57,689 nucleotides of DNA, taken from positions 4,367,335 to 4,425,023 of the forward strand of contig NZ_CP083985.1 in NCBI RefSeq assembly GCF_020172665.1, given 5' to 3'. The position numbers were made by a program, and so were the translations under genes. Position 1 is the first letter of the stretch; the number at the start of each line of letters is the position of its first letter. This stretch comes from [Mycobacterium] zoologicum (lineage in GTDB: Bacteria > Actinomycetota > Actinomycetes > Mycobacteriales > Mycobacteriaceae). Below, piece by piece: positions 21,771-31,617 of the stretch. The notes below the pieces were generated by a model. It had not been told where the DNA came from and did not search any database. It worked only from the letters and a program-made list of their open reading frames with translations.

Positions 21771-21878
21771 GCGCTTGCGCGAAGAGAGCCGGCGGCGCAT
21801 AGGCCCGGCGCCGGTCGATGAGCGCTTGCGCGAAGAGAGCCGGCGGCGCATAGGCCCGGCGCCGGTCGATGAGCGCTT
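21753..21878. repeat. 51-bp tandem repeat, about 2.5 copies
   Basis: Units begin at 21753, 21804 and 21855, each starting CCCGGCGCCGGTCGATGAGC. The first two are identical over 51 bp by eye, and the third breaks off after GAGCGCTT. Each unit contains the 10-bp palindrome CCGGCGCCGG. The array begins inside the 3' end of the Rv0036c-like gene, supplies its stop codon, and ends 8 bp before the stop of the convergent calcium-loop gene. 51 bp is 17 codons, so a read-through frame repeats [16 protein letters not shown] link to mycobacterial interspersed repeats is a guess. Confidence 0.9.
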
Positions 21879-21885
21879 AGTCCTC

Positions 21886-22416
21886 TCACACCGTCGTCGC
21901 CCCGTCCGCGACACCGTCACCGTCGGAATCTGTGAGGTGGACGTCCCACCGGCCGTCGCCGTCGGTGTCGACATACGCCGAGCCGTATCCCCCCGCGCCG
22001 TCGCTGATCAGCACCCGATCGGCCCGTCCGTCACCGTCGAAGTCGACCAGCAGATCCTCCGCCCGCCCGTCGCCGCCGAAGTCGACCAGCGGGCCACCGG
22101 TGTGTTCGGCACCGTCGAGGTCCAGCCACCGCAACTCCCCCGTCCGGCCCGCCACACCCACCGGGGCACCGTGACCCCAGGTACCGGTTCCGTCGTCGGC
22201 GAAGTAAGCCTCGGGCGTGCCGTCGTCGTCGAGATCGAGCACCAGATGGTCGGCGATCCCGTCCCCGTCAAGGTCCACCAACGCGTCGTCGCGCAGCCCG
22301 TCACCGTCGAAGTCCAGGCCGATCGCGTCAGGGACCCCGTCCCCGTCGAGGTCGAGGTCCGGAACCCGAGTCCACATCGTCGCGCCGCCATCACCGTCGC
22401 CCAGGCAGTAGTCCAT
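21886..22416 (-). CDS. Asp-rich DxDxDG repeat protein (Rv3906c-like)
   Basis: This is a 176-residue protein without a signal peptide or membrane segment. It contains about seven loops of the calcium-binding DxDxDG type: DLDLDGDGVPD, LDFDGDGLRDD, VDLDGDGIAD, DLDDDGTPE, VDFDGDGRADR, VDTDGDGRWD and DSDGDGVADG. Such loops occur in thrombospondin type 3 and dockerin-like repeats, and predict calcium-dependent folding. ATG 22416 begins MDYCLGDGDGG, as in the M. tuberculosis homologue. It lies 25 bp downstream of pcnA, so it is probably the last gene of that unit. Function is unknown. Confidence 0.85.
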   Translation of the reverse strand: MDYCLGDGDGGATMWTRVPDLDLDGDGVPDAIGLDFDGDGLRDDALVDLDGDGIADHLVLDLDDDGTPEAYFADDGTGTWGHGAPVGVAGRTGELRWLDLDGAEHTGGPLVDFGGDGRAEDLLVDFDGDGRADRVLISDGAGGYGSAYVDTDGDGRWDVHLTDSDGDGVADGATTV

Positions 22417-22441
22417 ACCCGGTTCAGACGCGCGCGTGCGG

Positions 22442-23884
22442 CTAGCGGTTCCCCTGGTTCTGCCACCAGGCCAGCAGCTCCGCGGTCGCCTCCTCACGCG
22501 TCAGCGGACCGCGCTCCAGGCGCAGCTCCTTGAGGTAGCCCCACGCCCGGCCCACCTGCGGGCCCGCCGGGATGCCCAGCAGCGCCATGATCTCGTTGCC
22601 GTCCAGGTCCGGCCGCACCCGCTGCAGATCCTCCTGCGCGGCCAGCACCGCGATCCGCTCCTCGAGCTGGTCATAGCTGGCCTGCAGCCGCGCCGCCCGC
22701 CGCTTGTTGCGGGTGGTGCAGTCGGCGCGGACCAGCTTGTGCAGCCGGGGAAGCAGCGGCCCGGCGTCGGTGACATAGCGGCGCACCGCCGAGTCCGTCC
22801 ACTTGCCGTCGCCGTAGCCGTGGAACCGCAGGTGCAGGTAGACCAGCTGCGAGACGTCGTCGACCATCTGTTTGGAGTAACGCAGCGCCCGCATCCGCTT
22901 GCGGGTCATCTTGGCGCCCACCACCTCGTGATGGTGAAAACTGACCCCGCCGTCGGCTTCGTGGCGGCGGGTGGCCGGCTTGCCGATGTCGTGCAGCAGC
23001 GCCGCCCACCGCAGTACCAGGTCGGGTCCGTCGGATTCGAGATCGATCGCCTGCCGCAGCACCGTCAGCGAGTGCTGGTAGACGTCCTTGTGCTGGTGAT
23101 GCTCGTCGATCGCCATTCGCATGCCGCCGACCTCGGGCAGCACCACCTCACCCATTCCGGTGGACACCATCAGATCGATACCGGCGACCGGGTCGGCACC
23201 CAGTAGCGTCTTGTCCAGTTCGGCGGCCACCCGCTCGGCGGTGATCCGGGCGAGTTCGCCCGCCATGTCCTCGATCGCCGCGCGTACCCGCGGCGCCACG
23301 GCGAAGCCGAGCTGCGCGACGAATCGGGCGGCCCGCAGCATCCGCAGCGGATCGTCGCCGAAGGAGTCCTGGGGTGCGGTCGGGGTGTCGAGTACGCCGG
23401 CCCGCAGCGCCGCAAGGCCACCCATCGGGTCGAGGAACTCCCCCGGCCCGTCCGGGGTGATCCGGACGGCCATGGCGTTGGCGGTGAAGTCGCGGCGCAC
23501 CAGGTCGGCCTCCAGCGAATCTCCGAACTGCACCAACGGATTACGTGAGACCCGGTCGTATTGATCGGCGCGGAAAGTGGTGATCTCCACCCGCTGGCCG
23601 GCGACCTCGGCGCCGATGGTGCCGAAGTCGATGCCGGTGTCCCACAGCGCGGTGGCCCGGCCCCGAAGGATTCGCTGCACGGCATCGGGGTGGGCGTCGG
23701 TGGTGAAGTCCAGGTCCGGGCTCAGCCGCCCCAGCAGTGCGTCGCGAACCGACCCACCGACCAGGTACAGCTGATGGCCCGCGCCGTCGAACATCGCGCC
23801 GAGGTCCCGCAGCACCTCGGCGTGCCGGTTCAGCGCGACCGCCGCCGCGGTCAGCAGCTCGGCATCGGAGTGGGCTTCTGGCAC
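22442..23884 (-). CDS. pcnA: tRNA nucleotidyltransferase / poly(A) polymerase family (CCA-adding)
   Basis: This is a 480-residue class II nucleotidyltransferase, expected to add or repair the CCA end of tRNA. The head has GGSVRDALLGR and the catalytic DLDF in LSPDLDFTTDAHPD, the neck has RRDFTANAMA and DDPLRMLRAARF, and a fused HD phosphohydrolase domain has LLHDIGKPATRR with HHHEVVGAKM. GTG 23884 gives the VPEAHSDAELLTAAAVALN start. It is divergent from mutT4 across a 93-bp shared promoter gap. Confidence 0.95.
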   Translation of the reverse strand: MPEAHSDAELLTAAAVALNRHAEVLRDLGAMFDGAGHQLYLVGGSVRDALLGRLSPDLDFTTDAHPDAVQRILRGRATALWDTGIDFGTIGAEVAGQRVEITTFRADQYDRVSRNPLVQFGDSLEADLVRRDFTANAMAVRITPDGPGEFLDPMGGLAALRAGVLDTPTAPQDSFGDDPLRMLRAARFVAQLGFAVAPRVRAAIEDMAGELARITAERVAAELDKTLLGADPVAGIDLMVSTGMGEVVLPEVGGMRMAIDEHHQHKDVYQHSLTVLRQAIDLESDGPDLVLRWAALLHDIGKPATRRHEADGGVSFHHHEVVGAKMTRKRMRALRYSKQMVDDVSQLVYLHLRFHGYGDGKWTDSAVRRYVTDAGPLLPRLHKLVRADCTTRNKRRAARLQASYDQLEERIAVLAAQEDLQRVRPDLDGNEIMALLGIPAGPQVGRAWGYLKELRLERGPLTREEATAELLAWWQNQGNR

Positions 23885-23977
23885 GGTCGATGAGCCTAAT
23901 AGCGGTCGCAAGCACGGCGAAGTCCAGACCGGCGAGGGACGCAGGTCGGCCCGCACGTGCCAGCTACTATCGCATGG

Positions 23978-24730
23978 GTGTCGTCCGACGGTGAAGAAGC
24001 CAATCCGGGGCGTCGCCGCAGGCGGCGCCGTGGTCGGCGCGCTTCGGGCCCGAAATCCGCTCACACCGAGGCGGCCCCTTCAGTCGACACTCCCGCACTC
24101 CCCCGATCGACCCAGCGCCGGCACCGTTCGACGCGGCACGGCCCGGACCGATTGCGCACCGTGCATGAGACCTCCGCCGGCGGCCTGGTGGTCGACGGAA
24201 TCGACGGCCCGCGCGAGGAGCAGGTCGCTGCGCTGATCGGGCGCATCGACCGGCGGGGCAGAATGCTCTGGTCGCTGCCCAAGGGCCACATCGAAGTCGG
24301 TGAGACCGCCGAGCAGACCGCGATCCGCGAGGTCGCCGAGGAGACCGGTGTCCAGGGCGACGTGCTGGCCGCCCTGGGCAGCATCGACTACTGGTTCGTC
24401 ACCGACGGCCGCCGGGTGCACAAGACCGTGCACCACTACCTGATGCGGTTCTCCAGCGGAGAACTGTGCGACGACGACGTGGAGGTCACCGAGGTGGCGT
24501 GGGTGCCGATCCGGGAACTGCCGTCCCGGCTGGCCTACGCCGACGAGCGGAAGCTGGCGGTGGTCGCCGACGAACTGATCGACCGGTTGCAGGCCGACGG
24601 CCCGGCGGCACTGCCGCCGCTGCCGGTGAGCGCCCCGTGGCGGCGGCCGCAGACCCACTCCAGCACCCGCCGCTCCCGAGACGGCGAGCGCAGCCCGGAC
24701 CGGAAGAACGGTCCCGGGCTGGAGCCGTGA
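23978..24730 (+). CDS. mutT4: Nudix hydrolase MutT4
   Basis: This is a 250-residue Nudix hydrolase. The first 60 residues are Arg-rich and low-complexity ([13 protein letters not shown]). The Nudix box is [25 protein letters not shown] in pattern, spanning roughly residues 107-129, with the REVAEE core intact. In mycobacteria MutT4 belongs to the set of nucleotide-sanitising or diphosphate-cleaving enzymes. GTG 23978 gives [12 protein letters not shown], matching the family. The stop overlaps the next start as GTGA, which couples it to the Rv3909-like gene. Confidence 0.93.
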   Translation: MSSDGEEANPGRRRRRRRGRRASGPKSAHTEAAPSVDTPALPRSTQRRHRSTRHGPDRLRTVHETSAGGLVVDGIDGPREEQVAALIGRIDRRGRMLWSLPKGHIEVGETAEQTAIREVAEETGVQGDVLAALGSIDYWFVTDGRRVHKTVHHYLMRFSSGELCDDDVEVTEVAWVPIRELPSRLAYADERKLAVVADELIDRLQADGPAALPPLPVSAPWRRPQTHSSTRRSRDGERSPDRKNGPGLEP

Positions 24731-27078
24731 TCCGTACCCGACGACGCGGTGGGGGTGTTGCGTCCGGCTCCCCCACGGCCCTCACGGCGGTGATCGCCGC
24801 CCTGCTGGTGGTGCTCGGCGCCGCTGCCGTCCCACTCGCCGGTGCCGGCGAACCCGATGCCGTGCCGTTCGTCCAGATTCGGGTGGACCTTGTCACCCCG
24901 GAAGTGGTCACCACCTCCAGCGCCCCGGTCGTCACCGTCGCCGGCTCCGTCCGCAACGTCGGTGACCGGCCGGTGCGCGACGTGATGGTGCGGCTGGAAC
25001 AGGCCGGTGCCGTCGCGTCGTCGGCCGGACTGCGCACCAACCTGACCGGTACCAACGACCAATACCGGCCGGTGGGCGCGTTCACCACCGTCTCCGCCGA
25101 GCTGCAGCGCGGCCAGGAGACCCGCTTCAGCCTGTCGGCCCCGCTGCGGTCAGCGAGCCAGCCGGCCCTGAGCATCGACCGGCCGGGCATCTATCCGCTG
25201 CTGGTCAACGTCAACGGCACCCCCGACTACGGCGAGCCGGCCCGCCTGGACGACGCCCGCTTCCTGCTGCCGGTCACCGGCCTGCCGCGGACCGGCGCCG
25301 AGTCCGATCCACCGGCCGGCGCCGTGCCCCCGGACACCTCCCATCCGGTCGGGATCACCATGTTGTGGCCGCTGGCAGATCGTCCCCGGCTGATGCCCGG
25401 CGCGGCCGGCGGCACGGTGCCGGTGCGGCTGATCGACGACGACCTGGCGACCTCCCTGGCGCCGGGCGGACGACTGGACGCGCTGCTGTCCGCCGCCGAG
25501 TTCGCCGGCAGCGCCGCGGTGGAGGGCGGCAGGGCCGTCAACCGAGCGCTGTGCCTGGCGGTCGACCCCGACCTGTTGGTCACGGTGAACGCGATGACCG
25601 GCGGTTACGTGGTCGCCGACTCCCCCGACAGCCTGACCTCGCACCCGGGCACCGGTCAGGCGGCCGCCACCACCTGGTTGGAGCGGCTGCGCAGGGTGGC
25701 ACGCGACAGCTGTGTGGCCGCCACCCCCTACGCCCAGGCCGACCTGGACACCCTGGCCCGGGTGGGCGACCCGGGACTGGACGCGATCGCGGTGAGCCGG
25801 CCGGCCGAGGTCGTCGACCGGATCCTGCGGGTCAGCTCCACCCGGGGCGCGGTGCTGCTGAGCGACGGGCGGCTGACCGCCGGTGCCGCGGAGATGATCG
25901 GCGCCCAGGGTGACGCGGTGGTGATCACCGGCGGCGACTGCGCGGCCCACGATTCGGGCAGCGGCGCCGCCGCGACCGCCGACCTCACGCCCCGGCGACT
26001 CTCGCCCCAGCTGGTGGCCGCTCCCTACGACCCTGCGGTCGGTGCGGCCCTGGCCGGACTGGGCACCGATCCGGTGGCGCCCACCTACCTCGACGGCTCC
26101 CTGGCCATCCGGCTGCAGCACGACTCGGCCCTGGCCCGTCGTCAAGACGCCCTCGGTTCGATGCTGTGGCGGGCGCTGGAGTCCCCCGATACTCCCGGCG
26201 CCCCGCGCGATGAGATCCTGATGCCGCCCGCCTACTGGAAGCCCCGGGCCGACGACGCCCGGGCCGTGCTGACCACCCTGGCCACCGCGCTACGGTCGGG
26301 CCTTGCCGTGCCGAAGCCGCTGACCGCGGTGATCGAGGAGGCCGCCGCCGTCACCGCCACGACGGAGCACCCGTTGCCCTCCGGACAGCCGGTGGGCGGT
26401 TTCGGGCCGGAGATCGTCAGTACCGTCGCCGGGGACGTCGACCGGCTGTGGCGGCTGACGGCCGCGCTGACCACCGACACCCGCACCGGTATGACCGGTG
26501 AGGCCTACACCGCGCCGCTGGCCGAGGACATGCTGCGGGCGCTGAGCCAGTCCGAACCGGCCGACGTGCGCAACCAGGTGGCCACAGAGCGCCTGGGGGT
26601 CGTCGGCCACGCCGTCGGCGATCTGATCGGCGCGGTCACCATCGTCAACCCTGCGGGCACCTACACCCTGGCCACCGAACACAGCCCGCTGCCGCTGGCG
26701 CTGCGCAACGACCTGGCGGTCCCGGTCCGGGTGCGGCTGCACGTCGATGCGCCACCGGGCATGACGGTGGCGGACGTCGGCGAGCTCGAGCTGCCGCCGG
26801 GCTATCTGCCGCTGCGGGTACCGGTGGAGGTGCGGGTCAACCAGCACTTCGTCGTCGACGTGGCGCTGCAGACCCCGGACGGTCTGCCGCTGGGCGAATC
26901 GGTGCGGCTGTCGGTGCATTCGAACGCCTACGGCATGGTGCTGTTCCTGATCACCATGACGGCCACCGCGGTGCTGATCGCGCTGACCGGGCGCCGGCTG
27001 TGGCACCGGTTCCGCGGCCAGCCGGACCGCGCCGACTTGGACCGCCCCCGCCCGCCCGGCCCGGACCCCGCCCGGTGA
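24727..27078 (+). CDS. large secreted/membrane protein of unknown function (Rv3909-like)
   Basis: The product has 783 residues. An N-terminal hydrophobic segment at about 18-38 is a signal or anchor, and a second hydrophobic helix at about 736-758 precedes a short basic, Pro-rich cytoplasmic tail. The bulk of the protein therefore lies outside the membrane. I see no catalytic motif. The arrangement resembles proteins that span the membrane at both ends with a large periplasmic body. It overlaps both neighbours by GTGA (24727 and 27075), so it is translated in step with mutT4 and the MurJ gene. A role alongside MurJ in envelope assembly is plausible by context. Confidence 0.9.
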   Translation: MIRTRRRGGGVASGSPTALTAVIAALLVVLGAAAVPLAGAGEPDAVPFVQIRVDLVTPEVVTTSSAPVVTVAGSVRNVGDRPVRDVMVRLEQAGAVASSAGLRTNLTGTNDQYRPVGAFTTVSAELQRGQETRFSLSAPLRSASQPALSIDRPGIYPLLVNVNGTPDYGEPARLDDARFLLPVTGLPRTGAESDPPAGAVPPDTSHPVGITMLWPLADRPRLMPGAAGGTVPVRLIDDDLATSLAPGGRLDALLSAAEFAGSAAVEGGRAVNRALCLAVDPDLLVTVNAMTGGYVVADSPDSLTSHPGTGQAAATTWLERLRRVARDSCVAATPYAQADLDTLARVGDPGLDAIAVSRPAEVVDRILRVSSTRGAVLLSDGRLTAGAAEMIGAQGDAVVITGGDCAAHDSGSGAAATADLTPRRLSPQLVAAPYDPAVGAALAGLGTDPVAPTYLDGSLAIRLQHDSALARRQDALGSMLWRALESPDTPGAPRDEILMPPAYWKPRADDARAVLTTLATALRSGLAVPKPLTAVIEEAAAVTATTEHPLPSGQPVGGFGPEIVSTVAGDVDRLWRLTAALTTDTRTGMTGEAYTAPLAEDMLRALSQSEPADVRNQVATERLGVVGHAVGDLIGAVTIVNPAGTYTLATEHSPLPLALRNDLAVPVRVRLHVDAPPGMTVADVGELELPPGYLPLRVPVEVRVNQHFVVDVALQTPDGLPLGESVRLSVHSNAYGMVLFLITMTATAVLIALTGRRLWHRFRGQPDRADLDRPRPPGPDPAR

Positions 27079-30000
27079 GCGCGCCGAATCCGCGGCCGGT
27101 CCGCGCGGAGCTGACCGACGCCGCGGTGGTGTCGCGGTCCTGGGGGATGGCGCTGGCCACCCTGGTCAGCCGGATCACCGGGTTCGTCCGCATCGTGATG
27201 TTGGCGGCGATCCTGGGAGCGGCGCTGTCGAGCGCCTTCTCGGTGGCCAACCAACTGCCCAATCAGATCGCGGCACTGGTGCTGGAGGCGACCTTCACGG
27301 CGATCTTCGTGCCGGTGCTGGCGCGCGCCGAACGCGACGACCCCGACGGCGGCACCGCCTTCGTGCGGCGGCTGGTCACGCTGGCCACCGCGCTGTTGCT
27401 GGCCACCACGATGATCTCGGTGGCCGCGGCGCCCCTGCTGGTCCGACTGATGCTGGGCGGTGACCCTCAGGTCAACGAGCCGCTGACGATTGCGTTCGCC
27501 TACCTGCTGCTGCCGCAGGTGATCTGCTACGGGCTGTCCTCGGTGTTCATGGCGATCCTGAACAACCGCAACATCTTCGGGGCGCCGGCGTGGGCGCCGG
27601 TGGTCAACAACGTCGTCGCGATCGCCACCCTGGTGGTGTACCTGCTGATGCCCGGGGAACTCTCCGTCGACCCGGTGCGGATGGGCAACGCCAAGCTGCT
27701 GGTGCTGGGTCTGGGCACCACGGCCGGGGTCATCGCCCAGACCGTGGTCCTGCTGGCGGCGATCCGGCGTGAGCGGATCAGCCTGCGTCCACTGTGGGGT
27801 ATCGACGACCGGCTCAAGCGGTTCGGCACGATGGCCGCCGCGATGGTGCTCTACGTGCTGATCAGCCAGATCGGGCTGGTGGTGACCAACCAGATCGCGG
27901 CCACCTCGGCGGCGTCCGGGCCGGCGATCTACTACTACGCCTGGCTGTTGCTGCAACTTCCGTTCGGGATGATCGGCGTGACGGTGCTGACGGTGGTGAT
28001 GCCTCGGCTGAGCCGCAACGCCGCCGCCGGCGACGACCCCGCGGTGCTCGCCGATCTGTCCCTGGCCACCCGGTTGATGATGATCACGCTGATCCCGATC
28101 GTGGCGTTGATGACCGTCGGCGGTCCGGCGATCGGCAGCGCGCTGTTCGCCTACGGCAACTTCGGCGACGTCGACGCCGGGTACCTGGGCAGCGCGGTCG
28201 CCCTGTCGGCGTTCACGCTGCTGCCCTACGCCATGGTGCTGCTGCAGCTGCGGGTCTTCTACGCCCGCGAACAGCCGTGGATCCCGATCGTGATGATCGT
28301 GGTGATCACCGCGGTCAAGATCGTCGCCTCGCTGGCCGCCCCGCACCTGACCGACAACCCGGACCTGGTGGCCGGCTACCTGGGCCTGGCCAACGGGCTG
28401 GGATTCCTGGCCGGCGCGATCGTCGGGCACTTCCTGTTGCGCCGGCAGCTGCTGCCGCCCGCCGGCCTGGGGGCGGTGCCGGTCCGCCGGGCCCTGCTGG
28501 GCACGGAGGTGCTTCGCACCGTCCTGGTCACGCTGACGGCGTCGCTGCTGGCCGGGCTGGTCGCGGTGATCCTCGACCGGGGCCTGAGCGGGCTGACCGA
28601 TCACGGCGCGGCCGGGTCGATGCTTCGGCTGCTGGTGCTGGGGCTGGTGATGCTGCCGATCATCGCGACGGTCATGGTGCGTGCCCAGGTTCCCGAGGCC
28701 GTCTCGGCACTGGCGGCGGTGCGCCGCCGGCTCGCCCCGGAGATCGGCACGTTCAACCGGCCTGCTCACGGCCGAATCGTCCCGTACGCTGAGCAGAACC
28801 GTTTGCCCACATCGGGCGGGGAGGAGTTCGACGCTCCCAGCTGGCATACGCCCCCGGCCGACATCGCCGGTGGCCGGAGACCGAAAGGCGCGGATGTGGC
28901 CGACACTTCTTCGACGGGCGCGGGCGCGGGCACCACAGCGCAATCGGTAGCTCACCCTGGTGACGATGCAACGCCGGCCAGCGCCCATCTGACACCCGGC
29001 CTCAGCATCGCCGGTGGCCGCTACCGGCTGCTGGTGCGGCACGGCGCCACCGCCACGCTGCAGTTCTGGCAGGCGCAGGACACCTCGCTGGAACGGCAGG
29101 TGGCGCTGACGTTCGTCGACGTCGATCAGACGATGAACGAAGCCCAGCTCACCGGCGTCCTGTCGCGCACCCAGCGGCTCAGCCAGATCGACCTGCCCGG
29201 GATCGCCCGGGTGCTCGACGTCGTGCGGATCGGCGCGGGCGGGCTCATCGTGTCCGAATGGGTGCGCGGCGCCTCCCTGCAGGAGGTCGCCGGCACCGCC
29301 CCCTCACCGATCGGTGCCGCTCGTGCGATGAAGTCGCTGGCCGCCGCCGCCGAGGCCGCCCACAAGGCCGGCGCCGCCCTGTCGCTCGACCACCCGGCCC
29401 GGGTCCGGGTCAGTATCGACGGCGACGTCACGCTGGCCTTCCCGGCGACGATGCCCGAGGCCAAACCCGAGGACGACATCCGCGGAATCGGTGCCGCCCT
29501 GTACGCACTGCTGGTCAACCGGTGGCCCCTGCCGGAGTCCGGCGCCGACTGCGGACTGCCCCCGGCCGACGTCGACGACTCCGGCAACCCGGTCACCCCC
29601 GACTCGATCAACTCCGACATCCCGTTCCCGATCTCCTCGGCGGCCGCCCACGCGATCCAGCGGGACGGCGGGATCCGCGGCGCCGCGACATTGTCGAACC
29701 TGCTGCAGCAGGCCACCGCGGCGCACGAGCAGACCGAGGTGCTGAACACGGTCGGCGAAGCCCGGCCGCCGGCACGTCCGGCGGTACCGGCACCACCGGA
29801 CGCCGAGGAGCAGGCGGAGCGTCGGCGGCGCGTGCTGATCGGTATCGGCATCGGCGGAGCGGTCATCCTGATCGCACTGCTGGTGCTGGCCTCGGTGCTC
29901 AACCGGATCTTCGGCGACGTCAACGGGCTGGACAAGACGGAGCTCGGCCTGAGCAGCCCCTCGGCGTCGGCCCTGCCGGGTGCCGAGGCGCCCGGCACGG

Positions 30001-30443
30001 TGCGGCCGACGGTGGCCACGGTCTTCTCCCCCGGCGGCGAGGCCGACCGGCCCCAGGATGCGCGGCTGGCGATCGACGGCAATCCGGCCACCGCCTGGTC
30101 GACCGACACCTACTCCGACGCGGTGCCGTTCCCCGGGTTCAAGAGCGGTGTCGGACTGTTGCTGACGCTGCCCAAGCCCACGGTGATCAGCAGCGTCAGC
30201 CTCGACGTGCCCAGCACCGGGACCAAGGTGGAGCTGCGCTCGTCGCCGACGCCGCACCCGACCCGGCTGGAGGAGACCACGGTGCTGGTGCCGGCCAAGG
30301 CGTTGCAGCCCGGGCCCAACAAGATCTCGGCGGACTCCTCGGAGCCGACCAGCACCCTGCTGGTGTGGATCTCCACCATGGGCAGCACCAACGGTGAGAG
30401 TCGCACCCAGATCTCCGAGATCACCGTGCAAGCGGCGTCCTGA
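27075..30443 (+). CDS. murJ: lipid II flippase MurJ fused to a pseudokinase and extracytoplasmic domain (MviN, Rv3910-like)
   Basis: This is a 1122-residue fusion. Residues about 15-540 are the multi-helix MurJ flippase, recognised by SRITGFVRIVMLAAILG and ALVLEATFTAIFVPVL. A linker follows, then about 645-870 a kinase-like domain lacking key residues: the lysine position reads VALTFVD, and there is no HRD or DFG, so it is a pseudokinase. A helix at about 919-943 leads to an outer domain of roughly 170 residues with a discoidin-like pattern. In M. tuberculosis the phosphorylated pseudokinase recruits FhaA to control peptidoglycan synthesis. The gene lies in a GTGA-linked series with mutT4 and Rv3909-like, directly before sigM. 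Confidence 0.95.
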   Translation: MSAPNPRPVRAELTDAAVVSRSWGMALATLVSRITGFVRIVMLAAILGAALSSAFSVANQLPNQIAALVLEATFTAIFVPVLARAERDDPDGGTAFVRRLVTLATALLLATTMISVAAAPLLVRLMLGGDPQVNEPLTIAFAYLLLPQVICYGLSSVFMAILNNRNIFGAPAWAPVVNNVVAIATLVVYLLMPGELSVDPVRMGNAKLLVLGLGTTAGVIAQTVVLLAAIRRERISLRPLWGIDDRLKRFGTMAAAMVLYVLISQIGLVVTNQIAATSAASGPAIYYYAWLLLQLPFGMIGVTVLTVVMPRLSRNAAAGDDPAVLADLSLATRLMMITLIPIVALMTVGGPAIGSALFAYGNFGDVDAGYLGSAVALSAFTLLPYAMVLLQLRVFYAREQPWIPIVMIVVITAVKIVASLAAPHLTDNPDLVAGYLGLANGLGFLAGAIVGHFLLRRQLLPPAGLGAVPVRRALLGTEVLRTVLVTLTASLLAGLVAVILDRGLSGLTDHGAAGSMLRLLVLGLVMLPIIATVMVRAQVPEAVSALAAVRRRLAPEIGTFNRPAHGRIVPYAEQNRLPTSGGEEFDAPSWHTPPADIAGGRRPKGADVADTSSTGAGAGTTAQSVAHPGDDATPASAHLTPGLSIAGGRYRLLVRHGATATLQFWQAQDTSLERQVALTFVDVDQTMNEAQLTGVLSRTQRLSQIDLPGIARVLDVVRIGAGGLIVSEWVRGASLQEVAGTAPSPIGAARAMKSLAAAAEAAHKAGAALSLDHPARVRVSIDGDVTLAFPATMPEAKPEDDIRGIGAALYALLVNRWPLPESGADCGLPPADVDDSGNPVTPDSINSDIPFPISSAAAHAIQRDGGIRGAATLSNLLQQATAAHEQTEVLNTVGEARPPARPAVPAPPDAEEQAERRRRVLIGIGIGGAVILIALLVLASVLNRIFGDVNGLDKTELGLSSPSASALPGAEAPGTVRPTVATVFSPGGEADRPQDARLAIDGNPATAWSTDTYSDAVPFPGFKSGVGLLLTLPKPTVISSVSLDVPSTGTKVELRSSPTPHPTRLEETTVLVPAKALQPGPNKISADSSEPTSTLLVWISTMGSTNGESRTQISEITVQAAS

Positions 30444-30509
30444 GTGGTCCTGAAATCGCCTGTGGACAGGTGAAGTGCCGCTGACCCGTGGGCTGGCTAC
30501 TGTCCGCGC

Positions 30510-31061
30510 ATGGGGCTCCGGGACCGCAGCGACACCGAACTTCTGGCCGCGCACGTCGCCGGCGACCACACCGCTTTCGGTGAGCTCTACCGCCGCCACG
30601 AGCATCGGCTGCGCCGGCTGGCCCGGCGCACCATCGGGTGCCGCGACGACGCCGAAGACGCCCTGCAGGACGCGATGCTCTCGGCGCACCGCGGCGCGGG
30701 GTCGTTTCGCCATAACGCCGCGGTCGGCAGCTGGCTGCATCGAATCGTGGTGAATGCCTGTCGGGACCGGCTGCGGCGCAACAGGTTTCACCAGGTGGAG
30801 CTACATGACGAGATGTCCTGGGTCGCCGACCGCACCGCCGAGGTCGATACCGCCCTGCAGGTCCGTGCGGCGCTGCGCCGGCTGCCCGCCGGACAGCGGG
30901 CCGCGGTGGTGGCCGTCGACATGGCGGGCTACTCGATCGCCGAGGCCGCCGCCGCGCTCGGGGTGGCGCCGGGCACCATCAAGAGCCGATGCGCGCGGGG
31001 CCGGGCCCGGCTGGCGATCCTGCTGGGCCGGATACCCTTGCACTGCCATGGATGCAGGTGA
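30510..31061 (+). CDS. sigM: ECF sigma factor SigM
   Basis: The product is 183 residues. Region 2 (DHTAFGELYRRHEHRLRRLA, then DAEDALQDAMLSAHRG) and region 4 (LRRLPAGQRAAVVAVDMAGY, then AEAAAALGVAPGTIKSR) form a standard ECF sigma. The C-terminus ends shortly after region 4 with GRIPLHCHGCR. It overlaps the following anti-sigma gene by 14 bp. SigM in mycobacteria is held inactive by RsmA and directs genes for ESX-type secretion and surface lipids. Confidence 0.94.
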   Translation: MGLRDRSDTELLAAHVAGDHTAFGELYRRHEHRLRRLARRTIGCRDDAEDALQDAMLSAHRGAGSFRHNAAVGSWLHRIVVNACRDRLRRNRFHQVELHDEMSWVADRTAEVDTALQVRAALRRLPAGQRAAVVAVDMAGYSIAEAAAALGVAPGTIKSRCARGRARLAILLGRIPLHCHGCR

Positions 31062-31542
31062 TCGAGACGGCCGGGGCCACCCGGCGCATTCCAGCCGGCC
31101 GCTGCCCCGGTTCAACCGGATCGCCGCCGGTGTCGGCGGTGGCGCCGCACTGCTGGCCATCGCGGTCGGCACGGCGGCGCTGATCCGTTCCCCCGGTGAC
31201 ACCGCCAGCGGCCCGCGCACCCTGGATGCGATCACCGTGTCGGCTGAGCCCACCGCGACGCTGCCGCTGACCGGGCCGGAGATCCTCGCGCTGCTGGACC
31301 GCAGCCCCGAGTACGGCGCACTGGCCGACCCGGCCCGCCGGATCGGCTGCCTGGCCGGCCTCGGCTACCCGGCTTCGACCCGGGTGCTGGGCGCCCGCGA
31401 GGTAGAGATTCGTGGGCATCCCGGGGTGGTGCTGGTGCTGGCCGGCGAGCAGACCGGCAGCTATGTCGCCGTCGCGGTGTCTCCCACCTGCAGTTCCGCC
31501 GATACCGGTCTGCTGGCAGATACCACCGTGCGCAGCCCTTAG
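31048..31542 (+). CDS. rsmA: anti-sigma M factor RsmA (Rv3912-like)
   Basis: This 164-residue membrane protein has a short Arg- and His-rich N-terminus of about 30 residues expected to contact SigM, one transmembrane segment at about 33-52 (GVGGGAALLAIAVGTAALI), and an outer domain of about 105 residues with two cysteines. No zinc-binding anti-sigma motif is visible. ATG 31048 overlaps the sigM 3' end, so the two are made together. The assignment rests mostly on position and topology. Confidence 0.85.
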   Translation: MDAGDRDGRGHPAHSSRPLPRFNRIAAGVGGGAALLAIAVGTAALIRSPGDTASGPRTLDAITVSAEPTATLPLTGPEILALLDRSPEYGALADPARRIGCLAGLGYPASTRVLGAREVEIRGHPGVVLVLAGEQTGSYVAVAVSPTCSSADTGLLADTTVRSP

Positions 31543-31617
31543 CGGCCGCGGGAACATCCTGCCCCTACGCTGACGTTGCTAGCCCCTGAAACCAGATCCG
31601 AAAAGGAAAGGCCCTGG

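Noticed and set aside
21753..21878. CRISPR array
   Set aside because: The 51-bp units are contiguous, with no unique spacers and only about 2.5 copies.
26928..29042. 704-codon minus-strand frame opposite the MurJ gene
   Set aside because: It is composed mostly of His, Gln, Arg and Asp, as expected for the complement of Val/Leu/Ala-rich membrane codons.
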